From the NCBI GenBank assembly GCA_002691835.1, contig NZJA01000058.1, forward strand, positions 1 to 20,372: a DNA stretch of 20,372 nt. The letters run 5' to 3'. The number at the start of each line of letters is the position of its first letter. Position 1 is the stretch's first letter. The stretch comes from Planctomycetota bacterium. GTDB taxonomy: Bacteria > Planctomycetota > UBA8108 > UBA1146. The notes under the pieces were generated by a model. The model saw only the letters and a program-made list of their open reading frames with translations. It was not told the DNA's origin and ran no database searches. Positions 1 to 7,379 of this stretch are shown here, piece after piece. The position numbers were made by a program, and so were the translations under genes.

Positions 1-573
1 AGAAGATCCGCATGAAACTACAAGATCCAACCAATCGTCACCGTTTAAATCACTAAACGATGCGCCAGTTGTTCGGGTTGTATTCAGGATCGGGTCCGGC
101 GTAGTCCATTCATACGAGGTGAATTGGAAATCTCCCTGATTTAAAAGAATCAGGTCATGTTGAAGCTGTCGCCCTATAAACAAGTCGATATCCCGGTCAC
201 CATCGACGTCACCTGCTGCGATACAGATAGCAGCGGTTACCCCCGAGGACGCGGGATTCGGACTTCGATCGATGAAAAAACCATTCCCATCATTTTCAAG
301 AATTTGAAGGTTGTTTCCTGCTCCTACGGAAACAAAGTCAGGGTCGCCATCGAGGTCAAGGTCGAGTAGCGCAATTCCTGCACCGAAACCTCCCACGGAA
401 CCGGAGTAGATGTCGATTCCCCTGGTTGCCGCTTCATTTGAATAGCGGTCTGCTGGGGTTTGGGCCATTGACGTGGAGCAGAGCTGAATCAGGAGTATAT
501 GGGTGGCGAAAAATAGGCAAGCATTGGTGAATAAGCGGTTTTTTAGTTTCACGTGCAAAGAATCCAGTCGCAT
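1..573 (-). CDS. Secreted FG-GAP/VCBS repeat protein, N-terminal part (cut by window edge)
   Basis: 191 codons are visible and the reading frame runs open to the window edge, so the C-terminus is missing. The ATG at 571-573 is preceded by GAGGAG 6 nt upstream. Residues 1-37 look like a signal peptide: basic N-terminus (K9, K11, R13), hydrophobic core about 18-31, and a likely cleavage after S-M-A37. The rest shows three Asp-rich calcium-type loops typical of FG-GAP/VCBS propeller repeats: DLDLDGDPD (71-79), DVDGDRDID (122-130) and DLNGDDWLD (175-183), spaced about 50 residues apart. Such proteins are exported beta-propeller-like proteins used in adhesion, polymer binding or cell-surface display. 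The specific ligand cannot be told from this fragment. It is transcribed away from topA, with a repeat-rich upstream region. Confidence 0.85.
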   Translation of the reverse strand, partial: MRLDSLHVKLKNRLFTNACLFFATHILLIQLCSTSMAQTPADRYSNEAATRGIDIYSGSVGGFGAGIALLDLDLDGDPDFVSVGAGNNLQILENDGNGFFIDRSPNPASSGVTAAICIAAGDVDGDRDIDLFIGRQLQHDLILLNQGDFQFTSYEWTTPDPILNTTRTTGASFSDLNGDDWLDLVVSCGSS

Positions 574-641
574 GATTTCTCCTCTACAACTTCTTCGCAT
601 ACCGATAGACCACCATTGGAGGTGTCGGGACTGCTGAATCT

Positions 642-716
642 CACTTTGGCTTCGAATGAAGAAGACCACTTTGGCTTCGAATGAAGAAGGCCACTTTGGC
701 TTCGAATGAAGAAGAC
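642..716. repeat. Tandem repeat, three 25-bp units
   Basis: Three head-to-tail 25-bp units lie at 642-666, 667-691 and 692-716. Each begins cactttggcttcgaatgaa. They are identical except for one A/G difference near the end of the middle unit. Each unit carries CTTC-GAAT-GAAG, a short self-complementary hairpin, and a TTCGAA palindrome. The period is not a multiple of three, and the array lies about 70 bp upstream of the FG-GAP gene start on the opposite strand, in its likely promoter region. Near-identity suggests recent expansion. Confidence 0.9.
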
Positions 717-931
717 ATCGTGAGAGAGAATCGAGATGTTTGAAATCTGTCAGAGCCATTACTCAAGGGAACTCTATATTATTTCTCCTGAGTAACTTAT
801 TGATTACCTTCAAGTGTACCACGAAAAAAGCGAAACTCTATGTTGCATATATTGATCAAAGTTGTGTCAAAGAGTGCTTTGAATAGAAGTAGGTCATTTC
901 ATTGTTCATGATAATGAGCTGAAATGTTAAT

Positions 932-994
932 GGTTACACCGTTATAGGGCGGATGACTTTATAAGAAGTGTTATCTAAATTTGTGGGTGTAACC
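932..994. repeat. 9-bp perfect inverted repeat enclosing a nested stem
   Basis: GGTTACACC at 932-940 is the exact reverse complement of GGTGTAACC at 986-994. The 45-nt interval contains a further short stem (TTATA 942-946 with TATAA 960-964). The right arm abuts and overlaps by two bases the first unit of the 14-bp repeat. The unit could be an RNA secondary structure, a protein-binding site or the remnant of a tiny inverted-repeat element. Nothing in the sequence decides between these. Confidence 0.5.
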
Positions 995-1083
995 TAGAAA
1001 TTGACGCTGTGAATTTGACGCTATGAATTTGATGCTATGAAATTGATGCCTAGAAATTGACGCTATGAAATTGTCGTCATGAA
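993..1083. repeat. Diverged 14-bp tandem repeat, six units plus a partial one
   Basis: Six consecutive 14-bp units, consensus ctatgaaattgacg, occupy 993-1006, 1007-1020, 1021-1034, 1035-1048, 1049-1062 and 1063-1076, followed by a partial copy to about 1083. Units differ by one to three bases (cctag/ctatg/ctgtg at the start, gacg/gatg/gtcg at the end), so the array is older than the 25-bp array. The period is not a multiple of three and the array is AT-rich. It ends about 150 bp from the topA stop codon. Confidence 0.85.
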
Positions 1084-1234
1084 AGTGGCATCTCGAACAA
1101 TAGTACAAGCAGTGAATGTTTTTACAAAATTCCAGCGAGGGTGTTTTCTGCTGGATTCGCGGACGTTCTGCACCTTCAAGCAGTCAGAGAGAGTGTCCAA
1201 AATCCAATCGTGGCGGAGTCTTTTTTATCACCGA

Positions 1235-3907
1235 TCAATCGCCGGTTTTTTTCTTGGTCGTTTTTTTCTTGGTCGTTTTCTTTTTGGTCGTCTTCTTCTT
1301 CGTGGCCTTTTTCTTGGTCACCTTCTTTTTGGCCTTTTTCTTGGTGGTCTTTTTCTTTTTACCTTTTTTGGCATCTCGTTCACGTTTGGCCAAAATCCGT
1401 TGCGCTGCTTCTGAAGAACTGACCTTTGCAGGGTCCATGTCACTGGCCAGGGTGGCATTGGTTTCCCCATCAGTGGCGTAGGGGCCGAAACGTCCTTCTT
1501 TGATTTGGATGGTGGCACCTTCCAACTCGATGACATTTTCGAATACCTGAATCGGTGGCTTGGCGGCTGCTCTTCCTCGACGTTTGGGCTGCGAAAGGAG
1601 GAAGCGGCAGCGTTCTTCGTTGACAGTGAACGCGTCATCGCTTTCCTCAAGGCTTCTCGTTTCTTTGCCGGCTTTTAGGTAGAGACCGTAGCGACCGTTA
1701 AAGACTCGAATCTCATCGCCTTCTGGTGTGGTTCCTACAGGACGACCTTCTTTGAGGACCAGTAACTGAATTGCGATTTCCGCGGTGATAGATTCAGGCT
1801 CCATATTAGGAAGGAGTGATGCGAACTCAGGCTTCTCTTCGCTTTCGTTATCACCGCGCTGAACATAAGGCCCGAAGCGTCCGCTTTTGAGGAAGATGGG
1901 TTTTCCTGTGGCGCTGCAGTGTCCCAAGGGTTCGTCCTTGCGAGCTCCTGCTTGCATGATCTCTTCGATTTTCGCTGCATTCAGTTCGTCGGGGGGGAGT
2001 TCTTCAGGAACATTTCCGCGAACTTCACCCGCTTCGAGGTAGGGGCCGTAGCGTCCTACTCTTAAAACGACATCCTCATCCTGGAAGCGGATGGGGTCCC
2101 CTCCTGCGTAAGGCATCGGGAACCGGCAAATCTGTGCCGGATCAATCGTTTCCATGCCGCTCTCAAGAAGTCCCTCAAGACCTGCTTCACCATTCCCAGC
2201 CCAAAACTTTTTCAGATATTCCTGCGTATTGAGCTGACCTCGCGAGATGCTATCGAGGTCATCTTCCATACGACGAGTAAAGTCGTAATCGATGATCTGT
2301 GAAAAATGCTCTTCCATGAGACGGACGACGGCAAAGGCGGTCCATGTTGGAACGAGTGCTTTGTTTCTGCGGAAGGAGTATTGGGCAGATTGGATGCGGT
2401 CAATGATAGAAGCGTATGTACTTGGACGGCCGATACCCCGCTTTTCCATCTCCTTGACCAGCCCTGCTTCGGTATAGCGACCAATTGCCTGGGTGCGGTG
2501 TTCTTCAGGATCGAGCTCTGACAGGGAGACCGTGTTGCCCACTTCGACGGCGGGGAGCAGTGTTTCCTTACTTCCTGCCGGATCGGCGAGCATGAATCCT
2601 TTGTGGTCGATCACCGTTCCACGGGCTTGATACCGAGCAACTTCCTCATGCTGTTCCTCAACCTCAACGATCACAGTTCTGCCGGTGGCCGGCTTCATCT
2701 GACTGGCGACGGTGCGCTTCCAAATGAGATCGTAGAGACGAGCTTCATCATCTCCGACCTTGGTCGAAACTTCTTGAGGGTCGTCAAAATCAGAGGGACG
2801 AATCGGTTCGTGTTCGCCACCGGCGTTCTTGGAGAGATGATCAAAGTTCTTTGGAGCGTGTTCGGAGGCTCCGTACTTTTTCTCAATCAAGGATCCGATG
2901 GCATTCATCGCCTCGGGTGCGAGTACGTAGTTATCGGTACGGACATATGTGATGAAGCCCTTTTGGAAAAGGGCATTGGCTGCACGCATGGTTCTTGAAG
3001 GTGAGAATCCAAGGCGATTCGAGGCTTCTTGTTGCATCCCGCTGGTAATGAAAGGTACCGGTGGTTTTCTGGAATAAGGTTTTTCTTCGAGGGAGGAAAC
3101 TTTGAAGGTGCCGTTCTCGAAGCGTTCCTTGAGCTGGGTCGCACGGGATTCATCCAGAACGATGCATTGGCTGGATTCTTTCTTCAGTTTTCCGTCGTCA
3201 CCAAAGTCTTTGCTTTGGGCGATCGATTGACCGCCCAGGGTCAGCAGTTTGGCGGAGAAGGTCTCTTTGGATTGTGTTTCAAACTCAGCATCCATATCCC
3301 AGTAAACTGCGGGAACAAAAATGAGGCGCTCTTTTTCCCGTTCCACGAGCAGGCGGATGGCCACGGTCTGCACACGACCTGCAGAAAGACCCTGGGCAAC
3401 CTTTCGCCACAATAGGTTGGAGACGGGGTAGCCGTAGAGGCGGTCGACCATGCGGCGTGCTTCCTGAGCATCGACCAGCTGCGTATCCAACTCCTCGGGT
3501 TCGGCGATGGCTTTTTCAAGGGCACTCTTGGTGATTTGTCCCAGCCGCAGTCTTTTGACGGGGAGACCCTGTTTCGGCTTCAGAACCTGAAGCAGGTGCC
3601 AGGAGATGGCTTCTCCTTCGCGGTCCGCGTCAGTGGCGAGGAAAAGTTCCTCTGCATCTCGCATTCGTTTACGAATGGCACTGACGGTTGATCTTTTATC
3701 TTCATCGAGGATGTAGATCGCCTCGAATTCGTCGGTGACTCCGGTGACGACCTGTTTCTTTTTATACTCTTCGGGAACCTGACTCACCTTCGATGGGAGG
3801 TCCCGGATGTGGCCGACGCTGGCCTCGACGACAAAATCCTTGCCGAGGTATTTTTCAATCGTCTTGGCTTTGGTGGGTGATTCGACGATCACGAGCCGTT
3901 TCGACAT
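1235..3907 (-). CDS. topA: DNA topoisomerase I (type IA) with lysine-rich tail
   Basis: Relaxes negatively supercoiled DNA by cutting and rejoining one strand through a 5'-phosphotyrosine. The 890-residue protein begins with a Toprim domain: E9 in the VIVESPTKAK motif, then D93, D95 and E97 in ATDADREGEA. The catalytic tyrosine is Y321 in FITYVRTDN, where the usual final Ser of YxRTDS is Asn. After about residue 600 there are four topoisomerase C-terminal repeats, recognisable by GRYGPYLEAG, GRFGPYVQRGD, GRYGLYLKAGK and GRFGPYATDGE. No four-cysteine zinc fingers are present. Residues from about 845 to the end are a Lys/Thr tail built from a TTKKK-like repeat, comparable in role to the basic tails of actinobacterial TopA that aid processivity. 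Start ATG 3905-3907. The Shine-Dalgarno is weak (AAGGGA about 13 nt upstream). Divergent from fpg. Confidence 0.97.
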   Translation of the reverse strand: MSKRLVIVESPTKAKTIEKYLGKDFVVEASVGHIRDLPSKVSQVPEEYKKKQVVTGVTDEFEAIYILDEDKRSTVSAIRKRMRDAEELFLATDADREGEAISWHLLQVLKPKQGLPVKRLRLGQITKSALEKAIAEPEELDTQLVDAQEARRMVDRLYGYPVSNLLWRKVAQGLSAGRVQTVAIRLLVEREKERLIFVPAVYWDMDAEFETQSKETFSAKLLTLGGQSIAQSKDFGDDGKLKKESSQCIVLDESRATQLKERFENGTFKVSSLEEKPYSRKPPVPFITSGMQQEASNRLGFSPSRTMRAANALFQKGFITYVRTDNYVLAPEAMNAIGSLIEKKYGASEHAPKNFDHLSKNAGGEHEPIRPSDFDDPQEVSTKVGDDEARLYDLIWKRTVASQMKPATGRTVIVEVEEQHEEVARYQARGTVIDHKGFMLADPAGSKETLLPAVEVGNTVSLSELDPEEHRTQAIGRYTEAGLVKEMEKRGIGRPSTYASIIDRIQSAQYSFRRNKALVPTWTAFAVVRLMEEHFSQIIDYDFTRRMEDDLDSISRGQLNTQEYLKKFWAGNGEAGLEGLLESGMETIDPAQICRFPMPYAGGDPIRFQDEDVVLRVGRYGPYLEAGEVRGNVPEELPPDELNAAKIEEIMQAGARKDEPLGHCSATGKPIFLKSGRFGPYVQRGDNESEEKPEFASLLPNMEPESITAEIAIQLLVLKEGRPVGTTPEGDEIRVFNGRYGLYLKAGKETRSLEESDDAFTVNEERCRFLLSQPKRRGRAAAKPPIQVFENVIELEGATIQIKEGRFGPYATDGETNATLASDMDPAKVSSSEAAQRILAKRERDAKKGKKKKTTKKKAKKKVTKKKATKKKTTKKKTTKKKTTKKKTGD

Positions 3908-4062
3908 GGATTACCGGCCATCCCTTCTGAATTCGCGACAACGCACATGCGTCGTTTAATTACGGGTAACTTGTGAATGGGGGTCGTTGCAAGGGATCTT
4001 TTTTTAAAACTGTCTCGTGAAAACGCCCAATTCAGCGTAAATTCACCCTCAGGAGCCCTTAT

Positions 4063-4101
4063 ATGAGAGTTTTGCGAAATATCGGAAGAGTTCCCATCTA
4101 G
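4063..4101 (+). CDS. Possible 12-residue leader peptide upstream of fpg
   Basis: ATG at 4063-4065 follows AGGAG (4051-4055) with a 7-nt spacer and opens a 12-codon frame, MRVLRNIGRVPI, ending in TAG at 4099-4101. The stop lies 18 nt before the TTG start of fpg, and the fpg Shine-Dalgarno sequence follows directly. This geometry would allow translational coupling or attenuation. It is too short to be supported by composition, so it could be chance. It rests only on the ribosome-binding site and the spacing. Confidence 0.3.
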   Translation: MRVLRNIGRVPI

Positions 4102-4107
4102 GGTCAC

Positions 4108-4113
4108 AGGAGG
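4108..4113 (+). promoter_or_regulatory. Shine-Dalgarno sequence that fixes the TTG start of fpg
   Basis: AGGAGG followed by six bases and then TTG. It makes the TTG at 4120 the start, which places the obligatory Pro-Glu-Leu-Pro-Glu N-terminus of the glycosylase directly after the initiator methionine. Confidence 0.85.
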
Positions 4114-4119
4114 TCCCAA

Positions 4120-4944
4120 TTGCCCGAACTTCCCGAGGTGGAGACCACCCGCAGGGGGATTGCCGATTTGATTCGTGATCTGCAGATCGAGTCGGTCGAG
4201 GTTCGCCGCCCGAAACTGCGATTGCCAATTCCTGAGGATTTGGCCGGCTGCCTGGAGGGCGCTCATTGGCAGGAAACACGACGTCGAGCCAAATTTTTGC
4301 TGATCGATTCGACTCGGGGCACCCTTTTGGTTCATTTAGGAATGTCTGGAAGTTTGAGAATCACTGACTCCACACAAGAATTGCGAAAACACGATCACAT
4401 CATCTGGAATATGCAGGGTGATCGTCAGCTGCGTTACCACGACCCTCGGCGCTTTGGGATTGTCACATGGGCGGAATCCAATGGAGAGCCGCACCCCTTG
4501 CTTCAGAATCTGGGCCCAGAGCCGATTAGCGGTATTTCAGCCGACGATTTGGGAGAACACCTTTTTCGCCAGTCGAGGGGTAAAAAAAAGAAGCTTCGCG
4601 ACTATCTCCTCGATGGCCGGATCGTAGCCGGGGTCGGAAACATCTATGCGAATGAGGCCGCCTGGAGATCTGGGATTCGTCCTGACAGGGCTTGTGGTCG
4701 TGTTTCGAGAGTTCGTTATCAACAGCTTGCTGAGGAGATACAGCAGGTTCTTCAGGTCGCGGTGGACAAAGGCGGCACCACATTAAGGGATTTTGTCAAT
4801 CCTGAGGGGGAACCGGGTTACTTTCAGCATTCCTTTGAGGTTTATGGCCAAGATGGAGAAGAGTGCTCCCGCTGTAGTCGGGAAATCGTCCGTGAGGTGG
4901 TTTCCCAGAGATCGCTCTTCTTTTGCAGGGGCTGCCAAAGGTAG
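4120..4944 (+). CDS. mutM: Formamidopyrimidine-DNA glycosylase (Fpg/MutM)
   Basis: Base-excision repair enzyme that removes oxidised purines such as 8-oxoguanine and cleaves the abasic site by beta/delta elimination. The 274-residue length is normal for the family. Visible catalytic residues are P2 (Schiff-base nucleophile after Met removal), E3 and E6 in MPELPEVE, and K58 in RRRAKFLL. Lesion-recognition and wedge residues appear as HLGMSG (M75) and DPRRFG (R111-F112). The helix-two-turn-helix is marked by VGNIYANEA (N174). The C-terminal zinc finger is C249-x2-C252-x16-C269-x2-C272. The gene uses a TTG start with a perfect AGGAGG Shine-Dalgarno. It is divergent from topA across a roughly 210-bp shared upstream region, and 121 bp upstream of icd. 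Nothing is truncated. Confidence 0.97.
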   Translation: MPELPEVETTRRGIADLIRDLQIESVEVRRPKLRLPIPEDLAGCLEGAHWQETRRRAKFLLIDSTRGTLLVHLGMSGSLRITDSTQELRKHDHIIWNMQGDRQLRYHDPRRFGIVTWAESNGEPHPLLQNLGPEPISGISADDLGEHLFRQSRGKKKKLRDYLLDGRIVAGVGNIYANEAAWRSGIRPDRACGRVSRVRYQQLAEEIQQVLQVAVDKGGTTLRDFVNPEGEPGYFQHSFEVYGQDGEECSRCSREIVREVVSQRSLFFCRGCQR

Positions 4945-5065
4945 TTTTCCCTCGCTGGGTCTGCTTTTCACAGCGGCGGTCAAGACCTAGAATCAATCTT
5001 TGCGAACATTTCAGCAAACAGGAATTTCCCCGGCCCCAAGGCCATGAAACCCAAGGAGTCTACTC

Positions 5066-6289
5066 GTGGAAAAGATCAAGGTCGATAATCCCGTCGTCGA
5101 ACTCGACGGCGATGAAATGACCCGCATCATTTGGCAGTTCATCAAGGATCGTCTGATCCTTCCTTACGTAGATGTCGAACTCAAATACTATGATCTCGGT
5201 ATTCAGAAACGCGATGAAACCGACGATCAGATCACCATCGATGCAGCAGAAGCGATCAAGAAGTATGGAGTTGGTGTCAAGTGCGCAACCATCACCCCCG
5301 ACGAAGAGCGGGTGGAGGAGTTCGGTCTTAAGAAGATGTGGCGTTCGCCGAATGGCACGATTCGCAACATTCTTGGCGGCACAGTTTTCCGGGAGCCGAT
5401 CACATGTGATAACGTTCCCCGCCTCGTCCCGGGGTGGACACAGCCCATCGTCATCGGTCGTCATGCTCATGGTGATCAGTACCGCGCTACCGATTTTCTG
5501 GTCCCTGGCGCTGGCAAACTGACGATGACCTTTACTCCCGAAGGTGGGGGTGAACAGATGAACTTCGATGTCATGGATTTTGAGGCACCAGGAATTGCCA
5601 TGGGCATGTACAACCTGGATGAATCGATCCGTGGATTTGCCCGAGCATGTATGAACTATGGCCTTCAGCGTAAGTGGCCGGTCTATCTCTCTACGAAGAA
5701 TACGATCCTCAAGGCCTACGATGGTCGTTTCAAAGATCTCTTCCAAGAGGTCTTTGATGCAGAGTTCAAGGCGGCGTTTGAAGATGCCGGAATTGAGTAT
5801 GAGCATCGCCTGATCGATGACATGGTCGCCTGTGCGATGAAGTGGTCTGGCGGCTTCGTTTGGGCTTGCAAGAACTACGATGGAGACGTTCAGTCAGATA
5901 CCGTTGCCCAAGGATTTGGTTCGCTGGGATTGATGACCAGTGTGCTGATGACCCCTGATGGAAATACCGTTGAGGCGGAGGCTGCTCACGGAACAGTGAC
6001 CCGGCATTACCGTCAACATCAGAAGGGGAATCCGACTTCGACCAACCCTATCGCCAGTATTTTCGCCTGGACTCGTGGTTTCGCCCATCGTGCACGAATG
6101 GATGGAAACGACGCGCTCAAACAGTTTGCTGAAGATCTGGAAGCAGTCTGCATTGAGACTGTTGAGGCGGGTCATATGACTAAAGATTTGGCTTTGTTGG
6201 TGGGAGGGGATACACCCTTCCTGACGACTGAGGAGTTCCTCGCCAAACTGGATGAAAACCTGCAGGCCAAGAGAGGCCACGCTTCCTGA
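5066..6289 (+). CDS. icd: NADP-dependent isocitrate dehydrogenase, eukaryotic-type homodimeric
   Basis: Oxidatively decarboxylates isocitrate to 2-oxoglutarate in the TCA cycle. The 407-residue protein is of the eukaryote-like homodimeric class (IDH1/IDH2 type) rather than the E. coli Icd type. It opens with [14 protein letters not shown] and has the substrate loop SPNGTIRN (S94, N96, R100), R132 in the [11 protein letters not shown] motif, and the coenzyme-site motif [11 protein letters not shown] near residue 306. Start is GTG 5066-5068 with AAGGAG at 5053-5058 and a 7-nt spacer. An inverted repeat TTTGC-N10-GCAAA (4999-5018) lies in the upstream gap and could be an operator, though the arms are short. 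A strong hairpin follows the stop codon. The downstream hydroxyproline operon makes the same product, 2-oxoglutarate, by another route. Confidence 0.96.
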   Translation: MEKIKVDNPVVELDGDEMTRIIWQFIKDRLILPYVDVELKYYDLGIQKRDETDDQITIDAAEAIKKYGVGVKCATITPDEERVEEFGLKKMWRSPNGTIRNILGGTVFREPITCDNVPRLVPGWTQPIVIGRHAHGDQYRATDFLVPGAGKLTMTFTPEGGGEQMNFDVMDFEAPGIAMGMYNLDESIRGFARACMNYGLQRKWPVYLSTKNTILKAYDGRFKDLFQEVFDAEFKAAFEDAGIEYEHRLIDDMVACAMKWSGGFVWACKNYDGDVQSDTVAQGFGSLGLMTSVLMTPDGNTVEAEAAHGTVTRHYRQHQKGNPTSTNPIASIFAWTRGFAHRARMDGNDALKQFAEDLEAVCIETVEAGHMTKDLALLVGGDTPFLTTEEFLAKLDENLQAKRGHAS

Positions 6290-6297
6290 GTATTGGA

Positions 6298-6336
6298 TTT
6301 CGATCCCGGTTTCCTCTGTGGTGGCCGGGATCGAAA
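6298..6336 (+). terminator. 12-bp perfect stem-loop after icd, possible terminator or attenuator
   Basis: TTTCGATCCCGG (6298-6309) pairs perfectly with CCGGGATCGAAA (6325-6336) around a 15-nt loop. It starts 8 nt after the icd stop codon. The tract that follows is only CTCCTTT, so termination may be weak. The Shine-Dalgarno of the epimerase gene begins 16 nt after the stem, leaving no room for a separate promoter between hairpin and gene. Transcription of the operon must therefore pass through the hairpin or start inside or upstream of it. Confidence 0.6.
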
Positions 6337-6352
6337 CTCCTTTCGCAGGGGC

Positions 6353-6358
6353 AGGAGG
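6353..6358 (+). promoter_or_regulatory. Shine-Dalgarno sequence that fixes the GTG start of the epimerase
   Basis: AGGAGG four bases before GTG 6363-6365. The same frame is open further upstream, to 6252 inside icd, but the part before 6363 has no homology to the family, overlaps the icd 3' end and contains the hairpin. Confidence 0.75.
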
Positions 6359-6362
6359 TGGT

Positions 6363-7304
6363 GTGATTCACTATTCCGACCTGCACACCGAGGGTGAACC
6401 GACCCGGGTGATCACTGCCGGTTTCCCTGATCTGGGAGACGGCTCGATTTCAGAGCGATGCCAAAAACTACAGCATAATTTCAGCGATCTTTGTTCTGGC
6501 ATCGTCCGGGAACCGAGAGGGCATGAAGCGATGGTGGCAGCTCTTCTGTTGAAACCTGCTGACCCCCGTTGTGATCATGGAGTCATATTTTTTAATAATG
6601 TTGGACCTCTGGGAATGTGTGGCCACGGCACGATGGGTGTTGTGCGAGCGTTAAAAGACCTGGGGAAGCTTAAGTCCGACAGAGTCACTTTGGAAACCCC
6701 TGCCGGAATCGTTGAAGCGACTATCGAAGATGACGGTCGTATCGCGGTGCTGAATGTGGAGAGCTATTGTTATCGTCTCGATGTTGAGATTGAACTTTCT
6801 CCCGGTGAACTTGTGACGGGTGATATCGCATGGGGCGGGAATTGGTTCTTTATCGCAGATTCGAATCGACTTCCGCTCAACTTGACGGGTTTGCCGAAGT
6901 TGATCGATTACACCTCACGGATCCGTAAAGCACTGGAATCTGCTGGAATCACAGGAGCTGGAGGAGCTCTCATCGATCATATTGAATTACATGGTGAGCT
7001 TGAGAGATATGAAGGCGAGACTCGCGGAGCTCGCAGCTTTGTCCTTTGCCCTGGTATGGAATGGGATCGCTCTCCCTGTGGGACTGGTACCAGTGCGACA
7101 GTTGCCACTCAAGTTCATCGTGGGAGTCTTCAGTCGGGAGATCACTGGATTCAGGAAAGTATTCTCGGGGGATATTTTGAGGCCAGTTGGGTCTCGGGGA
7201 AGAACGGTATCGTACCAAAGGTTCTTGGACGGGCTTGGCCCTGTGCCCAGGGAGAGCTGATTTTTGAGAAAGATGATCCGTTCCGTCATGGATTCCCATC
7301 ATAG
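6363..7304 (+). CDS. hypE: 4-hydroxyproline 2-epimerase (proline racemase family)
   Basis: Interconverts trans-4-hydroxy-L-proline and cis-4-hydroxy-D-proline, the first step of bacterial hydroxyproline catabolism; cytoplasmic. The 313-residue protein has the family N-terminus IHYSDLHTEGEPTR and both catalytic cysteines: C86 in GMCGHGT and C239 in DRSPCGTGTSA. A second-site Cys excludes trans-3-hydroxyproline dehydratases, which carry Thr there. Further matches to the 4-hydroxyproline epimerase subgroup are VIFFNNVG, DIAWGGNWFF, GALIDHIELHG and the C-terminal DDPFRHG. Proline racemase activity cannot be formally excluded by sequence alone, but the downstream genes fit hydroxyproline. GTG start at 6363. 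First gene of the operon, 73 bp after icd and 75 bp before the glycosyltransferase. Confidence 0.92.
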   Translation: MIHYSDLHTEGEPTRVITAGFPDLGDGSISERCQKLQHNFSDLCSGIVREPRGHEAMVAALLLKPADPRCDHGVIFFNNVGPLGMCGHGTMGVVRALKDLGKLKSDRVTLETPAGIVEATIEDDGRIAVLNVESYCYRLDVEIELSPGELVTGDIAWGGNWFFIADSNRLPLNLTGLPKLIDYTSRIRKALESAGITGAGGALIDHIELHGELERYEGETRGARSFVLCPGMEWDRSPCGTGTSATVATQVHRGSLQSGDHWIQESILGGYFEASWVSGKNGIVPKVLGRAWPCAQGELIFEKDDPFRHGFPS

Positions 7305-7360
7305 GGGAGAGCAACATAGGCCTTGGGTCGTGAGTCATTATGAGTTGTGTTCAAGTTGTT

Positions 7361-7372
7361 AGAGGAAGGGGG
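7361..7372 (+). promoter_or_regulatory. Purine-rich ribosome-binding site for the glycosyltransferase
   Basis: A run of AGAGGAAGGGGG lies 7 nt before GTG 7380-7382. An earlier in-frame GTG at 7347 lies upstream of this site and has no Shine-Dalgarno, so 7380 is preferred as the start. Confidence 0.6.
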
Positions 7373-7379
7373 TACGACT

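Larger units (their letters stand above)
574..1234. other. Repeat-rich non-coding region between the FG-GAP gene and topA
   Basis: About 660 bases with no convincing gene. It holds the upstream region of the FG-GAP gene (minus strand) and the downstream region of topA (also minus strand). It is visibly more AT-rich than the flanking genes, especially 770-1080. It contains a 25-bp tandem repeat (642-716), a 9-bp inverted repeat (932-994) and a 14-bp tandem repeat (993-1076), each listed separately. No tRNA-like fold, transposase remnant or strong T-tract terminator was recognised. The short open frames that start at 1079-1141 run into the complement of the topA lysine tail and are not genes. 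Confidence 0.7.

Noticed and set aside
157..369. 70-codon plus-strand frame
   Set aside because: It is antisense to the FG-GAP gene, whose signal peptide, ribosome-binding site and calcium-loop repeats are clear.
642..1083. Possible CRISPR array from repeated units
   Set aside because: The units are directly head to tail with no unique spacers, the two arrays have different sequences and periods, and no cas gene is in view.
1132..1154. CCAGC/GCTGG stem as a topA terminator
   Set aside because: Only five pairs with a 13-nt loop, about 80 nt beyond the stop codon, and a poor T-tract.
1079..1481. Overlapping plus-strand open frames rich in Phe/Leu
   Set aside because: They are the complement of the topA lysine-rich tail and lack ribosome-binding sites.
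5060..5806. 248-codon minus-strand frame
   Set aside because: It lies antisense to the fully recognisable icd and shows no family motif.
6363..7304. trans-3-hydroxy-L-proline dehydratase
   Set aside because: That subgroup has Thr at the second catalytic position; here it is Cys239.
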